Positions 1 to 9,782 of a DNA stretch of 64,000 bases are shown here, one piece after another (within the stretch, counting starts at the first letter, position 1; every line of letters begins with the position of its first letter). The notes under the pieces were generated by a model that saw only the letters and a list, made by a program, of their open reading frames with translations, was not told where the DNA came from and made no database searches. The stretch is from the NCBI RefSeq assembly GCF_002078175.1, contig NZ_MWFK01000001.1, forward strand, positions 3,968,001 to 4,032,000. Direction: 5' to 3'. The DNA comes from Streptomyces sp. M41(2017) (GTDB lineage Bacteria > Actinomycetota > Actinomycetes > Streptomycetales > Streptomycetaceae). Position numbers and translations under genes: made by a program.

Positions 1-2352
1 TCGGTGAACGAGATGGCCGGGAACCTGACCCGGCAGGTGCGCGCCATCGCGCGCGTGGCGACCGCGGTGACCCGCGGTGACCTGAACCTGAAGATCGACG
101 TGGACGCGTCCGGCGAGATCCAGGAACTGCAGGACTACATCAACAAGATGATCGCCAACCTGCGCGACACCACGATCGCGAACAAGGAGCAGGACTGGCT
201 GAAGGGCAACCTCGCCCGCATCTCCGCCCTGATGCAGGGCCGCCGCGACCTCGACGACGTGGCCTCGCTGATCATGAGCGAGCTGACGCCGGTCGTCTCG
301 GCCCAGCACGGCGCGTTCTTCCTGTCCATGCCGCTGGTCGACGGCAAGGACGCGGGCGCCGAGAACGAGGAGGCGTACGAGCTGCGCATGCTCGGGTCGT
401 ACGGCTACTCGATGGGCTCCATGCCGACGTCGTTCCGGCCCGGTGAGGCGTTGATCGGGACGGCCGCGCAGGAGAAGCGCACGATCCTCGTGGAGAACGC
501 GCCGAGCGGCTACCTGAAGATCTCGTCCGGGCTCGGTGAGGCGCCCCCGGCGCAGGTCATCGTGCTTCCGGTGCTGTTCGAGGGGACGGTGCTCGGTGTC
601 ATCGAACTGGCGTCGTTCACGCCGTTCACGCAGATCCAGAAGGACTTCCTGAACCAGATCGCCGAGATGATCGCGACGAGCGTCAACACCATCTCCGTGA
701 ACACCAAGACGGAGGTGCTGCTCCGGCAGTCGCAGGAGCTGACCGAGCAACTGCGCGAGCGCTCGGCGGAGTTGGAGAACCGGCAGAAGGCGCTCCAGGA
801 CTCGAACGCGGAGCTGGAGGACAAGGCCGAACTGCTGGCCCAGCAGAACCGCGACATCGAGGTGAAGAACACCGAGATCGAGGAGGCCCGCCAGGTCCTG
901 GAGGAGCGTGCCGAGCAGCTCGCCGTCTCCATGCGCTACAAGAGCGAGTTCCTGGCGAACATGTCGCACGAGCTGCGGACGCCGCTCAACTCGCTGCTGA
1001 TCCTCGCCAAGTTGCTCGCCGACAACGCGGACACGAACCTGACGCCCAAGCAGGTCGAGTTCGCCGAGACGATCCACGGCGCGGGCTCGGACCTGCTCCA
1101 GCTGATCAACGACATCCTCGACCTGTCCAAGGTCGAGGCGGGCAAGATGGACGTGTCGCCGACCCGGATCGCGCTCGTCCAGCTCGTCGACTACGTGGAG
1201 GCCACCTTCCGCCCGCTGACGGCGGAGAAGGGCCTCGACTTCTCGGTCCGGGTCTCGCCCGAGCTGCCCGCCACGCTGCACACGGACGAACAGCGCCTGC
1301 TCCAGGTGCTGCGCAACCTGCTGTCCAACGCGGTGAAGTTCACCGACTCCGGGGCGGTCGAGCTGGTGATCCGGCCGGCCGGCGCGGACGTGCCGGTGGC
1401 CATCCGGGAGCAGCTCCTGGAGTCGGGTTCGCTGCGGGACGCGGACGGCGACCTCATCGCGTTCTCCGTGACCGACACCGGTATCGGGATCGCCGCGAGC
1501 AAGATGCGGGTGATCTTCGAGGCCTTCAAGCAGGCGGACGGCACGACGAGCCGCAAGTACGGCGGCACGGGCCTCGGGCTCTCCATCTCCCGGGAGATCG
1601 CGCGGCTGCTGGGCGGCGAGATCCACGCGCAGAGCGAGCCGGGACGCGGCTCCACCTTCACGCTGTACCTGCCGCTGCACCCGAGCGAACTGCCGCCGCA
1701 GGGCTACGGGCAGCTGGCGCCGGCGATGGAGGCGGGGGAGCTGCTCGCCTCCGAGGCGGAGCTGGCGGGGTCGGGCGTCGAGATGACGGCCGAGGTGAAG
1801 TCGTACCAGGAGACCCAGAACGGACCCGCCGCGCTGTTCAGGAGGCGCCGCAGGGCGCTTCCCGCGGCCGAGGAGCACGGCGCCGCCCCCGGGCAGCCCG
1901 AGAGCGGTGCGGGAGGCTCTCAGGAGCAGTGGGCGATCCCGGAGACGGGATCGCAGCCGCGCCGGGGCATCCGCTTCGAGGGGGAGAAGGTCCTCATCGT
2001 CGACGACGACATCCGCAACGTGTTCGCGCTGACGAGCGTCCTGGAGCAGCACGGTCTGTCGGTGCTGTACGCGGAGAACGGCCGTGAGGGCATCGAGGTC
2101 CTGGAGCAGCACGACGACGTGACGGTCGTTCTGATGGACATCATGATGCCGGAGATGGACGGGTATGCGACGACCACGGCGATCCGCAGGATGCCGCAGT
2201 TCGCGGGACTGCCGATCATCGCGCTGACGGCGAAGGCGATGAAGGGCGACCGGGAGAAGGCGATCGAGTCGGGGGCCTCCGACTACGTGACCAAGCCGGT
2301 CGATCCCGATCACCTGCTCTCCGTGATGGAGCAGTGGATGCGCGAGGGGTGA
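1..2352 (+). CDS. osaA: Hybrid sensor histidine kinase (HAMP-GAF-HisKA-HATPase-REC), 5' truncated by the window
   Basis: Reading frame is open from base 1, so the N-terminus lies upstream. Visible order, with the first complete codon as residue 1: end of a HAMP repeat (about 1-50), GAF domain (about 83-235), long coiled coil (240-310), HisKA with the phospho-acceptor His at 323 in MSHELRTP, HATPase with N box NLLSNAVKF (about 440), DTGIGI (about 492) and GGTGLGLSI (about 521), a charged linker, then a receiver domain from about 662 with acceptor Asp 713 in [11 protein letters not shown]. This is a hybrid kinase that should pass phosphate from His to its own Asp. Architecture, the single-domain regulator downstream and the neighbouring ftsK match the S. 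coelicolor osmoadaptation kinase OsaA (family knowledge). No membrane segment is visible in this part; the multi-HAMP N-terminus cannot be checked. Confidence 0.85.
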   Translation, partial: SVNEMAGNLTRQVRAIARVATAVTRGDLNLKIDVDASGEIQELQDYINKMIANLRDTTIANKEQDWLKGNLARISALMQGRRDLDDVASLIMSELTPVVSAQHGAFFLSMPLVDGKDAGAENEEAYELRMLGSYGYSMGSMPTSFRPGEALIGTAAQEKRTILVENAPSGYLKISSGLGEAPPAQVIVLPVLFEGTVLGVIELASFTPFTQIQKDFLNQIAEMIATSVNTISVNTKTEVLLRQSQELTEQLRERSAELENRQKALQDSNAELEDKAELLAQQNRDIEVKNTEIEEARQVLEERAEQLAVSMRYKSEFLANMSHELRTPLNSLLILAKLLADNADTNLTPKQVEFAETIHGAGSDLLQLINDILDLSKVEAGKMDVSPTRIALVQLVDYVEATFRPLTAEKGLDFSVRVSPELPATLHTDEQRLLQVLRNLLSNAVKFTDSGAVELVIRPAGADVPVAIREQLLESGSLRDADGDLIAFSVTDTGIGIAASKMRVIFEAFKQADGTTSRKYGGTGLGLSISREIARLLGGEIHAQSEPGRGSTFTLYLPLHPSELPPQGYGQLAPAMEAGELLASEAELAGSGVEMTAEVKSYQETQNGPAALFRRRRRALPAAEEHGAAPGQPESGAGGSQEQWAIPETGSQPRRGIRFEGEKVLIVDDDIRNVFALTSVLEQHGLSVLYAENGREGIEVLEQHDDVTVVLMDIMMPEMDGYATTTAIRRMPQFAGLPIIALTAKAMKGDREKAIESGASDYVTKPVDPDHLLSVMEQWMREG

Positions 2353-2720
2353 CAGCGGGGTGAGATGGGCGACACCGGGCGGGGGCGCGAGCCGTCCCCC
2401 GGTGACGCGGTGTCGACGGGCCGTCGACCGTGCGGCACGGTCGCGGCAGGGGCCCGACCTCGTACGACAGGTCGTACAACGGACTGGGCCCGAGGCCGTG
2501 TAGAAGCACGGGAAACGGGGAACCTTCTGGTCTCCCGCGACGTTTCTGCTACGTGCACAGTGACATCACGGTGACAGGGTGTGGCGACAGGCGGGGTGCG
2601 GCTACCATGACCGGCACAAGGACGGACGACGTAAGGGAGTCGTCCTCTGGGGCGGCCCCCGGTGGTACCCCAAGTCCTGCGGACAGGGGAGGCCCCATGC
2701 CGGGGCGAGGAGGGCGGGCC
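2353..2720. other. Intergenic region between osaA-like and osaB-like genes
   Basis: These 368 bp hold no convincing gene; the open frames here are shadow frames or upstream extensions of osaB. Visible elements are an inverted repeat at 2462-2477, two phased GTGACA copies at 2560-2565 and 2571-2576 with a GCGACA variant at 2584-2589, and a possible -10 hexamer TACCAT at 2603-2608. OsaB in S. coelicolor is osmotically induced (known); I could not recognise a clear SigB-type promoter by eye. Confidence 0.5.
2462..2477. promoter_or_regulatory. Perfect inverted repeat upstream of osaB-like gene, candidate operator
   Basis: GTACGAC-AG-GTCGTAC: two perfect 7-bp arms with a 2-nt spacer, the spacing usual for dimeric HTH repressors. 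It lies 110 bp after the osaA stop and 243 bp before osaB. Function is inferred from symmetry only. Confidence 0.35.
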
Positions 2721-3404
2721 ATGGTGCAGAAGGCCAAGATCCTCCTGGTCGATGACCGGCCGGAGAATCTGCTGGCGCTGGAGGCGATCCTCTCCGCGCT
2801 CGATCAGACACTGGTGCGGGCATCGTCCGGGGAGGAAGCGCTCAAGGCGCTGCTCACGGACGACTTCGCGGTCATCCTGCTGGACGTCCAGATGCCGGGC
2901 ATGGACGGTTTCGAGACCGCCGCGCACATCAAGCGGCGTGAGCGGACCCGGGACATCCCGATCATCTTCCTCACCGCCATCAACCACGGCCCCCACCACA
3001 CCTTCCGGGGGTACGCGGCCGGCGCTGTGGACTACATCTCCAAACCGTTCGACCCGTGGGTGCTGCGCGCGAAGGTCTCGGTCTTCGTCGAGCTGTACAT
3101 GAAGAACTGCCAACTCCGGGAGCAGGCGGCCCTGCTGCGGCTCCAGCTGGAGGGTGGCGGCGGCAAGGCGACGCTCGGCGACACCAAGGAGCCCGCCGGG
3201 CTTCTCGCCGAACTGTCCGCGCGGCTCGCGGCCGTTGAGGAGCAGGCGGAGGCCCTGTCCAAGCAGTTGGACGACGACTCCGCGGACGCGGCGGCGGTCG
3301 CGACCGCCGCCCACCTCGAACGCAAGCTGACCGGACTCCGCAGAGCGCTGGACGCCCTGGAGCCGGGCACCGGGAGCGCACCGCCGCTGCCGTCGCAGAG
3401 CTGA
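2721..3404 (+). CDS. osaB: Response regulator with receiver domain and C-terminal coiled coil (OsaB-like)
   Basis: 227 aa. Start ATG 2721 (MVQKAKILLVDD) was chosen over longer in-frame starts because it begins exactly at the receiver fold and has a GAGGAGGG Shine-Dalgarno just upstream. The receiver domain (about 1-125) carries the acidic pair DD near residue 11, acceptor Asp 55 in LLDVQMPGMDG and the KPFD lysine. The remaining ~100 residues are Gln/Glu/Leu/Ala rich and look coiled-coil, with no DNA-binding domain. In S. coelicolor OsaB (same position beside ftsK) is needed for osmoadaptation and development; the output mechanism is not obvious from the sequence. Likely partner is the hybrid kinase immediately upstream. 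Confidence 0.85.
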   Translation: MVQKAKILLVDDRPENLLALEAILSALDQTLVRASSGEEALKALLTDDFAVILLDVQMPGMDGFETAAHIKRRERTRDIPIIFLTAINHGPHHTFRGYAAGAVDYISKPFDPWVLRAKVSVFVELYMKNCQLREQAALLRLQLEGGGGKATLGDTKEPAGLLAELSARLAAVEEQAEALSKQLDDDSADAAAVATAAHLERKLTGLRRALDALEPGTGSAPPLPSQS

Positions 3405-3544
3405 ACCGACGTCGGCGGAAACGTTGTCGACCTCGGCGCGGCCGACCCGGAAACCGGATGAGGACGCGTCAGTTCCGGTCCCCGGCAAGGGCGACACGAA
3501 CGGGTGAAGCCGTGGGCACACGTGTCCCCTGTCGTCTCCACCGG

Positions 3545-3550
3545 TAACCT
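3545..3550 (+). promoter_or_regulatory. Candidate -10 of a leaderless ftsK promoter
   Basis: TAACCT lies 7 nt before the ATG at 3558 and there is no Shine-Dalgarno, which fits transcription starting at or next to the start codon. No clear -35 was recognised. Confidence 0.45.
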
Positions 3551-3557
3551 CACACAC

Positions 3558-6299
3558 ATGGCCTCACGTCAGTCCGCAGCCAAGAAGCCGCCCGCGAAGA
3601 AGGCGGCCGCTCCGACGAAGGCTCCGGCGAAGAAGGCCCCCGCGAAAAAGGCAGCCGCCAAGAAGGCGCCTGCCAGAAGGACCGCGGCCAAGAGGCCCGC
3701 TCCCGCGCCGGTGCCCAGCCCGACCGCGGGCGTGTACCGACTGGTGCGCGCCCTGTGGCTGGGTGTCGCCCATGCCGTCGGAGCGACCTTCCGCGGCATA
3801 GGGCGGGGTGCCAAGGGCCTCGACCCGGCCCACCGCAAGGACGGGGTCGCGCTCCTGCTGCTCGGCATCGCCCTGATCGTCGCGGCGGGAACCTGGTCCA
3901 ACCTGCGTGGCCCGGTCGGCGACCTCGTCGAGATGCTCGTCACCGGTGCCTTCGGACGCCTCGACCTGCTCGTGCCGATATTCCTCGGCGTCATCGCGGC
4001 CCGGCTCATCCGCCACCCCGAGCAGCCCGAGGCCAACGGACGCATCGTCATCGGTCTGTCCGCGCTCGCGATCGGTGTGCTCGGACAGGTCCACATCGCG
4101 TGCGGGTCGCCCGCGCGCAGCGACGGCATGCAGGCGATAAGGGACGCCGGCGGACTCATCGGCTGGGGTGCCTCCACCCCGCTCACGTACACGATGGGCG
4201 ACGTCCTCGCCGTGCCGCTCCTCGTGCTGCTCACGATCTTCGGGCTGCTGGTTGTCACGGCCACCCCGGTCAACGCGATCCCGCAGCGGCTGCGACTGCT
4301 CGGCCAGAAGCTCGGCATCGTCCAGGCCGACTTCGACGAGGACGCGTTCGGCGACGACGACGAGCGCTACGACGAGCAGTGGCGCGAGGCGACCCCGGGG
4401 CGTTCCCGCCGACGCCCGCAGGCTCCCGACGCGTACGACCCCGACAACGCCGAGCAGGACGCGCTCACCAAGCGGCGGAGCCGGCCCCGGCGGCCCGGCG
4501 GGCAGCAGCCCGACATGAACCGGCCGATGGACGCCGTGGACGTCGCCGCGGCGGCCGCCGCCGCGCTCGACGGCGCCGTGCTGCACGGGATGCCGCCCTC
4601 GCCGCTGGTCGCCGACCTGACGCAGGGCGTCAGCGTGGAGCGCGACGGCTACGAGGAGACCACGCCGGTGCCCGCCGCCCGGGCCAAGGGCCCGGTGCCG
4701 GGGGCCAAGCGGCCGAAGCAGGAGGCCCTGCCCTCCGAAGGGGTCGTGCCCGACCTCACCAAGGCGGCGCCGGACGCACCCCGCGACCTGCCTCCGCGCG
4801 CGGAGCAGCTCCAGCTCTCCGGGGACATCACGTACTCGCTGCCCTCGCTCGACCTCCTGGAGCGCGGCGGCCCGGGCAAGACACGCAGCGCCGCCAACGA
4901 CGCGGTGGTCGCCTCCCTGCAGAACGTCTTCCGGGAGTTCAAGGTCGACGCGGCCGTCACCGGCTTCACGCGCGGTCCGACGGTCACGCGCTACGAGGTC
5001 GAGCTCGGCCCCGCCGTGAAGGTCGAGCGCATCACCGCACTGACCAAGAACATCGCGTACGCGGTCGCCAGCCCCGACGTGCGGATCATCAGCCCGATCC
5101 CCGGCAAGTCCGCGGTCGGCATCGAGATCCCCAACACCGACCGCGAGATGGTCAACCTCGGCGACGTGCTGCGACTCGCGGACGCCGCCGAGGACGACCA
5201 CCCGATGCTCGTCGCGCTCGGCAAGGACGTCGAGGGCGGCTACGTGATGGCCAACCTCGCGAAGATGCCGCACGTGCTGGTCGCCGGCGCCACCGGCTCC
5301 GGCAAGTCCTCGTGCATCAACTGCCTGATCACCTCGGTCATGGTCCGCGCGACCCCCGAGGACGTGCGGATGGTCCTGGTCGACCCCAAGCGCGTCGAGC
5401 TGACCGCCTACGAGGGCATCCCGCACCTGATCACGCCGATCATCACCAACCCGAAGCGGGCCGCCGAGGCGCTCCAGTGGGTCGTCCGCGAGATGGACCT
5501 GCGCTACGACGACCTCGCCGCGTTCGGGTACCGGCACATCGACGACTTCAACGCGGCCATCCGCAGCGGCAAGGTCAAGCTGCCTGAGGGCAGCGAGCGC
5601 GAGCTGACCCCGTACCCGTACCTCCTGGTGATCGTCGACGAGCTCGCCGACCTGATGATGGTCGCCCCGCGTGACGTCGAGGACGCGATCGTGCGCATCA
5701 CCCAGCTCGCGCGCGCCGCCGGCATCCACCTGGTGCTCGCCACGCAGCGCCCCTCGGTGGACGTCGTCACCGGTCTGATCAAGGCGAACGTGCCGTCCCG
5801 GCTCGCCTTCGCCACGTCCTCGCTCGCCGACTCGCGCGTCATCCTCGACCAGCCCGGCGCCGAGAAGCTCATCGGCAAGGGCGACGGGCTCTTCCTGCCG
5901 ATGGGGGCCAACAAGCCCACGCGTATGCAGGGCGCCTTCGTCACGGAGGACGAGGTCGCCGCGGTCGTGCAGCACTGCAAGGACCAGATGGCGCCCGTCT
6001 TCCGGGACGACGTCACCGTGGGCACCAAGCAGAAGAAGGAGATCGACGAGGACATCGGCGACGACCTCGACCTGCTGTGCGCGGCGGCCGAGCTGGTCGT
6101 CACCTCGCAGTTCGGGTCCACCTCGATGCTCCAGCGCAAGCTGCGGGTCGGCTTCGCCAAGGCGGGCCGTCTGATGGACCTGATGGAGTCGCGCGGCATC
6201 GTCGGACCGAGCGAGGGATCCAAGGCCCGCGACGTGCTCGTGAAGGCGGACGAGCTCGACGGAGTGTTGGCCGTGATTCGCGGGGAAGCAGAAGCGTAG
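3558..6299 (+). CDS. ftsK: DNA translocase FtsK/SpoIIIE family
   Basis: 913 aa. Membrane-anchored hexameric dsDNA pump that clears chromosomes from closing septa, in Streptomyces mainly the sporulation septa. Residues 1-52 are a highly basic Lys/Ala/Pro-repeat tail (runs of PAKKA). About four hydrophobic segments follow (about 90-240), then a long charged Pro-rich linker (about 265-440). The motor domain has Walker A GATGSGKSS near 577, Walker B LVIVDELADLMM, and the ATQRPSVDVVTG segment. The C-terminal ~70 residues form the winged-helix gamma domain (FGSTSMLQRKLRVGFAKAGRLM) that reads oriented sequences in the family. Start ATG 3558 is preferred to the in-frame start at 3504, which would extend into noncoding-looking sequence. 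Confidence 0.95.
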   Translation: MASRQSAAKKPPAKKAAAPTKAPAKKAPAKKAAAKKAPARRTAAKRPAPAPVPSPTAGVYRLVRALWLGVAHAVGATFRGIGRGAKGLDPAHRKDGVALLLLGIALIVAAGTWSNLRGPVGDLVEMLVTGAFGRLDLLVPIFLGVIAARLIRHPEQPEANGRIVIGLSALAIGVLGQVHIACGSPARSDGMQAIRDAGGLIGWGASTPLTYTMGDVLAVPLLVLLTIFGLLVVTATPVNAIPQRLRLLGQKLGIVQADFDEDAFGDDDERYDEQWREATPGRSRRRPQAPDAYDPDNAEQDALTKRRSRPRRPGGQQPDMNRPMDAVDVAAAAAAALDGAVLHGMPPSPLVADLTQGVSVERDGYEETTPVPAARAKGPVPGAKRPKQEALPSEGVVPDLTKAAPDAPRDLPPRAEQLQLSGDITYSLPSLDLLERGGPGKTRSAANDAVVASLQNVFREFKVDAAVTGFTRGPTVTRYEVELGPAVKVERITALTKNIAYAVASPDVRIISPIPGKSAVGIEIPNTDREMVNLGDVLRLADAAEDDHPMLVALGKDVEGGYVMANLAKMPHVLVAGATGSGKSSCINCLITSVMVRATPEDVRMVLVDPKRVELTAYEGIPHLITPIITNPKRAAEALQWVVREMDLRYDDLAAFGYRHIDDFNAAIRSGKVKLPEGSERELTPYPYLLVIVDELADLMMVAPRDVEDAIVRITQLARAAGIHLVLATQRPSVDVVTGLIKANVPSRLAFATSSLADSRVILDQPGAEKLIGKGDGLFLPMGANKPTRMQGAFVTEDEVAAVVQHCKDQMAPVFRDDVTVGTKQKKEIDEDIGDDLDLLCAAAELVVTSQFGSTSMLQRKLRVGFAKAGRLMDLMESRGIVGPSEGSKARDVLVKADELDGVLAVIRGEAEA

Positions 6300-6462
6300 G
6301 CACTTCGGCGGAGGAAGACGGGACAGCCGGTCGGGTCAGGATGGACGCACGGCGGGACGTCCGAAGGTGGGGCGTTCGCCGCGCGGGTGGCGGAACGACA
6401 CGTTCAGCCCCAGTCTGATATTCGAACGTGACTCACCCGTAAGGGATCGACGGGCAACCGTT

Positions 6463-6495
6463 TCCCTTCGTCGCACGTCAAGTTGAGCGAAGGGA
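6463..6495 (+). terminator. Hairpin downstream of ftsK
   Basis: Perfect 8-bp arms TCCCTTCG and CGAAGGGA around a 17-nt loop, about 165 nt after the ftsK stop. No T-run follows, as is common in Streptomyces. Moderate stability, so only a candidate. Confidence 0.35.
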
Positions 6496-6559
6496 CGCGA
6501 ACTGTCCCGGCGTCAGGATGACCGGCCATTCTGATGGCGTACAAAGTCCCACCGCCCGG

Positions 6560-6590
6560 TTGCCCCACCCTTTCGTACCCCCCCTAGACT
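6560..6590 (+). promoter_or_regulatory. Candidate promoter of the RodZ-like gene
   Basis: TTGCCC (6560-6565), 19-bp spacer, TAGACT (6585-6590). The predicted start near 6597 gives a leader of about 36 nt to the GTG at 6633 and would leave an upstream GTG (6606) too close to +1. Confidence 0.5.
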
Positions 6591-6632
6591 GAACCTCCAG
6601 CACAGGTGGCTACACGCTCGAAAGGCGCCCCC

Positions 6633-7490
6633 GTGTCCATCGGCAACTCCCCTGACGGCAACACCCCCGAAGACGAGCGTCCGTTCGAAGACGACAGTGC
6701 GGTCGAGCGGATCTCGGTCGGCCGTGCCCTCCAGCAGGCGCGCATCGACGCCGGCCTGACCGTCGACGACGTCAGCAACGCCACCCGCGTCCGCATCACG
6801 ATCATCCACGCCATCGAACAGGACGACTTCACCCCGTGCGGCGGCGACGTCTACGCCCGCGGCCACATCCGGACGCTGGCTCGCGCCGTCCAGCTCGATC
6901 CGGCACCCCTCCTCGCCCAGTACGACGCCGACCACGGCGGACGTCCCGCGCCGACGCCCGCCGCCCCGCTCTTCGAGGCGGAACGCATCCGTCCCGAGCG
7001 GCGCGGACCGAACTGGACGGCCGCGATGGTCGCCGCGATCGTCGCGGTGATCGGCTTCGTCGGGTTCACCGTCGTCAAGGGGGGCGACAGCGGCGACGAC
7101 TCGAAGACCCAGGTCGCCGAGGGCTCGACGCCCACCGCCAGCAAGGCGGCCTCGCCCACGGCGAACGCCAGCAAGCCCGCCGACCCGAAGCCGGACCCGT
7201 CCGACAGCGCCATCGCGGCCGCCCCGGCGGACAAGGTGACCGTACGGGTCAGTGCCCCGGACGGACGCAGCTGGATCTCCGCCAAGGACCACAACGGCCG
7301 GATGCTCTTCGACGGCCTGCTGAACCAGGGCGAGTCCAAGACCTTCCAGGACAGCTCCAAGATCAACCTGATCCTCGGTGACGCCGGAGCCATCCAGCTC
7401 TACGTCAACGGCAAGAAGATCGAGGACGACTTCCGGCCGGGCGCGGTCGAGCGTCTGACCTACACGAAGGGCGACCCGCAGGTCGGCTGA
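6633..7490 (+). CDS. RodZ-like helix-turn-helix membrane protein (HTH_25 / DUF4115)
   Basis: 285 aa. The N-terminal ~75 residues form an XRE-type HTH of the RodZ class ([19 protein letters not shown]). A positively charged stretch precedes one transmembrane helix (about 128-148, [20 protein letters not shown]). A Ser/Thr/Ala/Lys linker then leads to a C-terminal extracytoplasmic beta domain (DUF4115, about 200-285). RodZ proteins link MreB cytoskeleton to the cell wall; the actinobacterial relatives are less studied, so a cell-envelope role is inferred. GTG 6633 was preferred over GTG 6606 because GAAAGG lies 7 nt upstream and the promoter spacing fits. Confidence 0.8.
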   Translation: MSIGNSPDGNTPEDERPFEDDSAVERISVGRALQQARIDAGLTVDDVSNATRVRITIIHAIEQDDFTPCGGDVYARGHIRTLARAVQLDPAPLLAQYDADHGGRPAPTPAAPLFEAERIRPERRGPNWTAAMVAAIVAVIGFVGFTVVKGGDSGDDSKTQVAEGSTPTASKAASPTANASKPADPKPDPSDSAIAAAPADKVTVRVSAPDGRSWISAKDHNGRMLFDGLLNQGESKTFQDSSKINLILGDAGAIQLYVNGKKIEDDFRPGAVERLTYTKGDPQVG

Positions 7491-7568
7491 GACCGGCGGA
7501 GACAAGCAGTCCACGGGGTTGGCCAAGATCGGCCAACCCCGTCGACGTGGGGTGTCGGAGAGACAAAG

Positions 7569-7574
7569 TAGTCT
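7569..7574 (+). promoter_or_regulatory. Candidate -10 of a leaderless rimO promoter
   Basis: TAGTCT ends 7 nt before ATG 7582 with no Shine-Dalgarno. GTGTCGGAG at 7552-7560 precedes it with an 8-nt gap, a 7 of 9 match to the damage-promoter half TTGTCRGTG; two mismatches make that link weak. Confidence 0.45.
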
Positions 7575-7581
7575 TGAGCCC

Positions 7582-9063
7582 ATGCCTGAACGCCGTACCG
7601 TCGCACTCGTCACCCTTGGCTGCGCCCGTAACGAGGTGGACTCGGAGGAGCTCGCAGGCCGCTTGGAGGCGGACGGCTGGCACCTCGTGGAGGACGCCGA
7701 GCAAGCGGACGTCGCCGTCGTCAACACCTGTGGCTTCGTCGAAGCCGCCAAAAAGGACTCCGTCGACGCCCTGCTCGAAGCCAACGACCTCAAGGGGCAC
7801 GGCAGAACCCAGGCCGTCGTGGCGGTGGGCTGCATGGCCGAGCGGTACGGCAAGGAACTCGCCGAAGCCCTCCCCGAGGCCGACGGCGTGCTCGGATTCG
7901 ACGACTACGCCGACATCTCCGACCGCCTGCAGACCATCCTGAACGGCGGCATCCACGCCTCCCACACCCCGCGCGACCGCCGCAAGCTGCTGCCGATCAG
8001 CCCCGCCGAGCGGCAGACCGCGGGCGAGGAAGTAGCCCTTCCCGGCCACGGCGCCCCCACCGACCTGCCCGAGGGTGTCGCCCCGGTCTCCGGTCCCCGC
8101 GCGCCCCTGCGCCGCAGGCTGGGCGGTTCCCCTGTCGCCTCGGTGAAGCTCGCCTCCGGCTGCGACCGCCGCTGCACGTTCTGCGCGATCCCGTCCTTCC
8201 GCGGCTCGTTCATCTCGCGCCGCCCCAGCGACGTCCTGAACGAGGCCCGCTGGCTCGCCGAGCAGGGCGTGAAGGAGATCATGCTGGTCTCCGAGAACAA
8301 CACCTCGTACGGCAAGGACCTCGGTGACATCCGTCTCCTGGAGACGATGCTGCCCGAGCTGGCCGAGATCGACGGCATCGAGCGGGTGCGGGTCAGCTAC
8401 CTCCAGCCGGCCGAGATGCGCCCCGGCCTGATCGACGTCCTCACGTCGACGGAGAACGTCGCGCCCTACTTCGACCTGTCCTTCCAGCACTCCGCGCCCG
8501 ACGTGCTGCGCTCCATGCGCCGCTTCGGCGACACCGACCGGTTCCTCGAACTGCTCGACACCATCCGGGCCAAGGCCCCGCAGGCCGGCGTGCGCTCGAA
8601 CTTCATCGTCGGGTTCCCCGGCGAGAGCGAGGCCGACCTCGCCGAGCTGGAGCGTTTCCTCACGGGTGCCCGCCTCGACGCGATCGGCGTCTTCGGCTAC
8701 TCCGACGAGGACGGCACCGAGGCGGCGACCTTCGAGAACAAGCTGGACGAGGACGTCGTCGCCGAGCGCCTCGCGCGCGTGTCCCGCCTCGCCGAGGAAC
8801 TGGTCGCCCAGCGCGCCGAGGAGCGCGTCGGCGAGACGGTCCACGTCCTGGTCGAGTCGGTCGACGGCGAGGACGGAGCGTACGGCCGCGCCGCGCACCA
8901 GGCGCCCGAGACGGACGGACAGGTGCTGTTCACGAGCGGCGCGGGTCTGACCGTCGGCCGTATCGTCGAGGCCAAGGTGGTCGGTACGGAAGGTGTCGAC
9001 CTGGTGGCCGAGCCGCTGATCGGCGCGCTCGCGTGTACGGAGACTGAGGAGGCGGCCAGATGA
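7582..9063 (+). CDS. rimO: Ribosomal protein S12 methylthiotransferase
   Basis: 493 aa. Radical-SAM enzyme that adds a methylthio group to an aspartate of ribosomal protein S12. The N-terminal MTTase domain starts [16 protein letters not shown] and carries the three auxiliary-cluster cysteines ([19 protein letters not shown]). The radical-SAM motif is C194-x3-C198-x2-C201 (GCDRRCTFC), and a C-terminal TRAM domain covers about the last 70 residues. The ...CARNEVDSE signature separates RimO from MiaB, which is encoded at 42999. First gene of an overlapping run with pgsA and cinA (ATGA junction at 9060). Confidence 0.95.
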   Translation: MPERRTVALVTLGCARNEVDSEELAGRLEADGWHLVEDAEQADVAVVNTCGFVEAAKKDSVDALLEANDLKGHGRTQAVVAVGCMAERYGKELAEALPEADGVLGFDDYADISDRLQTILNGGIHASHTPRDRRKLLPISPAERQTAGEEVALPGHGAPTDLPEGVAPVSGPRAPLRRRLGGSPVASVKLASGCDRRCTFCAIPSFRGSFISRRPSDVLNEARWLAEQGVKEIMLVSENNTSYGKDLGDIRLLETMLPELAEIDGIERVRVSYLQPAEMRPGLIDVLTSTENVAPYFDLSFQHSAPDVLRSMRRFGDTDRFLELLDTIRAKAPQAGVRSNFIVGFPGESEADLAELERFLTGARLDAIGVFGYSDEDGTEAATFENKLDEDVVAERLARVSRLAEELVAQRAEERVGETVHVLVESVDGEDGAYGRAAHQAPETDGQVLFTSGAGLTVGRIVEAKVVGTEGVDLVAEPLIGALACTETEEAAR

Positions 9064-9782
9064 CCGGAGTCCCGGCATCCGCGGCGGGCGGCTCCCCCAG
9101 CGCCAAAGGCGCGACGAGCGCCCCCGACGCGTCCGGTGCTCCGGGCGACGGCAAGCAGGTACGCGGCGGGAAGCTGCCCGCCGCGGCCGTCGACCAGGCC
9201 AGCCTGTGGAACATCGCCAACATCCTGACCATGATCCGGCTCGTCCTCGTGCCCGGCTTCGTGGCCCTGATGCTGGCCGACGGCGGCTACGACCCCGCCA
9301 TGCGCGCCTGGGCCTGGGCGGCGTTCGCCGTCGCCATGATCACCGACATCTTCGACGGCCACCTTGCACGCACCTACAACCTGGTCACCGACTTCGGGAA
9401 GATCGCCGACCCCATCGCCGACAAGGCGATCATGGGCGCGGCGCTCATCTGCCTGTCCGGCCTCGGCGATCTGCCCTGGTGGGTGACCGTCGTCATCCTC
9501 GGCCGTGAGCTGGGCGTCACCCTGCTGCGCTTCGTCGTCATCCGTTACGGGGTCATCCCGGCGAGCCGTGGCGGCAAGCTGAAGACGCTGGCCCAGGGCA
9601 CGGCGGTCGGGATGTACATCCTGGCGCTGACGGGGGCGCTGGCCACCCTGAGGTTCTGGGTGATGGCCGTGGCCGTCGTCCTGACCGTGGTCACCGGACT
9701 CGACTATGTGAGACAGGCCATCGTGCTGCGCCGGCAGGGAATCGCCGCGCGCCGGGCAGCAGCCGAGGAGGCCGCACGGTGA
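9060..9782 (+). CDS. pgsA: CDP-diacylglycerol-glycerol-3-phosphate 3-phosphatidyltransferase
   Basis: 240 aa. Integral membrane CDP-alcohol phosphatidyltransferase, making phosphatidylglycerophosphate from CDP-diacylglycerol and glycerol-3-phosphate for PG and cardiolipin synthesis. The signature DGxxARx8GxxxDxxxD is complete (DGHLARTYN...[10 protein letters not shown], about residues 97-119). Four to five hydrophobic segments follow. The first ~45 residues are a polar Gly/Ser/Ala extension. The start overlaps the rimO stop by 4 nt, so translational coupling is likely. Actinobacteria carry several pgsA paralogues; the exact head group is inferred from this conserved rimO-pgsA-cinA neighbourhood. 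Confidence 0.88.
   Translation: MTGVPASAAGGSPSAKGATSAPDASGAPGDGKQVRGGKLPAAAVDQASLWNIANILTMIRLVLVPGFVALMLADGGYDPAMRAWAWAAFAVAMITDIFDGHLARTYNLVTDFGKIADPIADKAIMGAALICLSGLGDLPWWVTVVILGRELGVTLLRFVVIRYGVIPASRGGKLKTLAQGTAVGMYILALTGALATLRFWVMAVAVVLTVVTGLDYVRQAIVLRRQGIAARRAAAEEAAR

Larger units (their letters stand above)
6300..6632. other. Intergenic region after ftsK with terminator-like hairpin and downstream promoter
   Basis: 333 bp with no supported gene. It holds the TCCCTTCG/CGAAGGGA hairpin (6463-6495) and a sigma70-like promoter for the next gene, TTGCCC (6560-6565) with TAGACT (6585-6590). Confidence 0.6.

Noticed and set aside
3564-5975. 803-aa open frame on the minus strand across ftsK
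   Set aside because: Antisense shadow frame typical of high-GC genes; ftsK has full domain support and codon bias on the plus strand.
7552-7574. Damage-type motif before rimO (GTGTCGGAG, N8, TAGTCT)
   Set aside because: Spacing is right but two of nine upstream bases mismatch; kept only as a simple -10.
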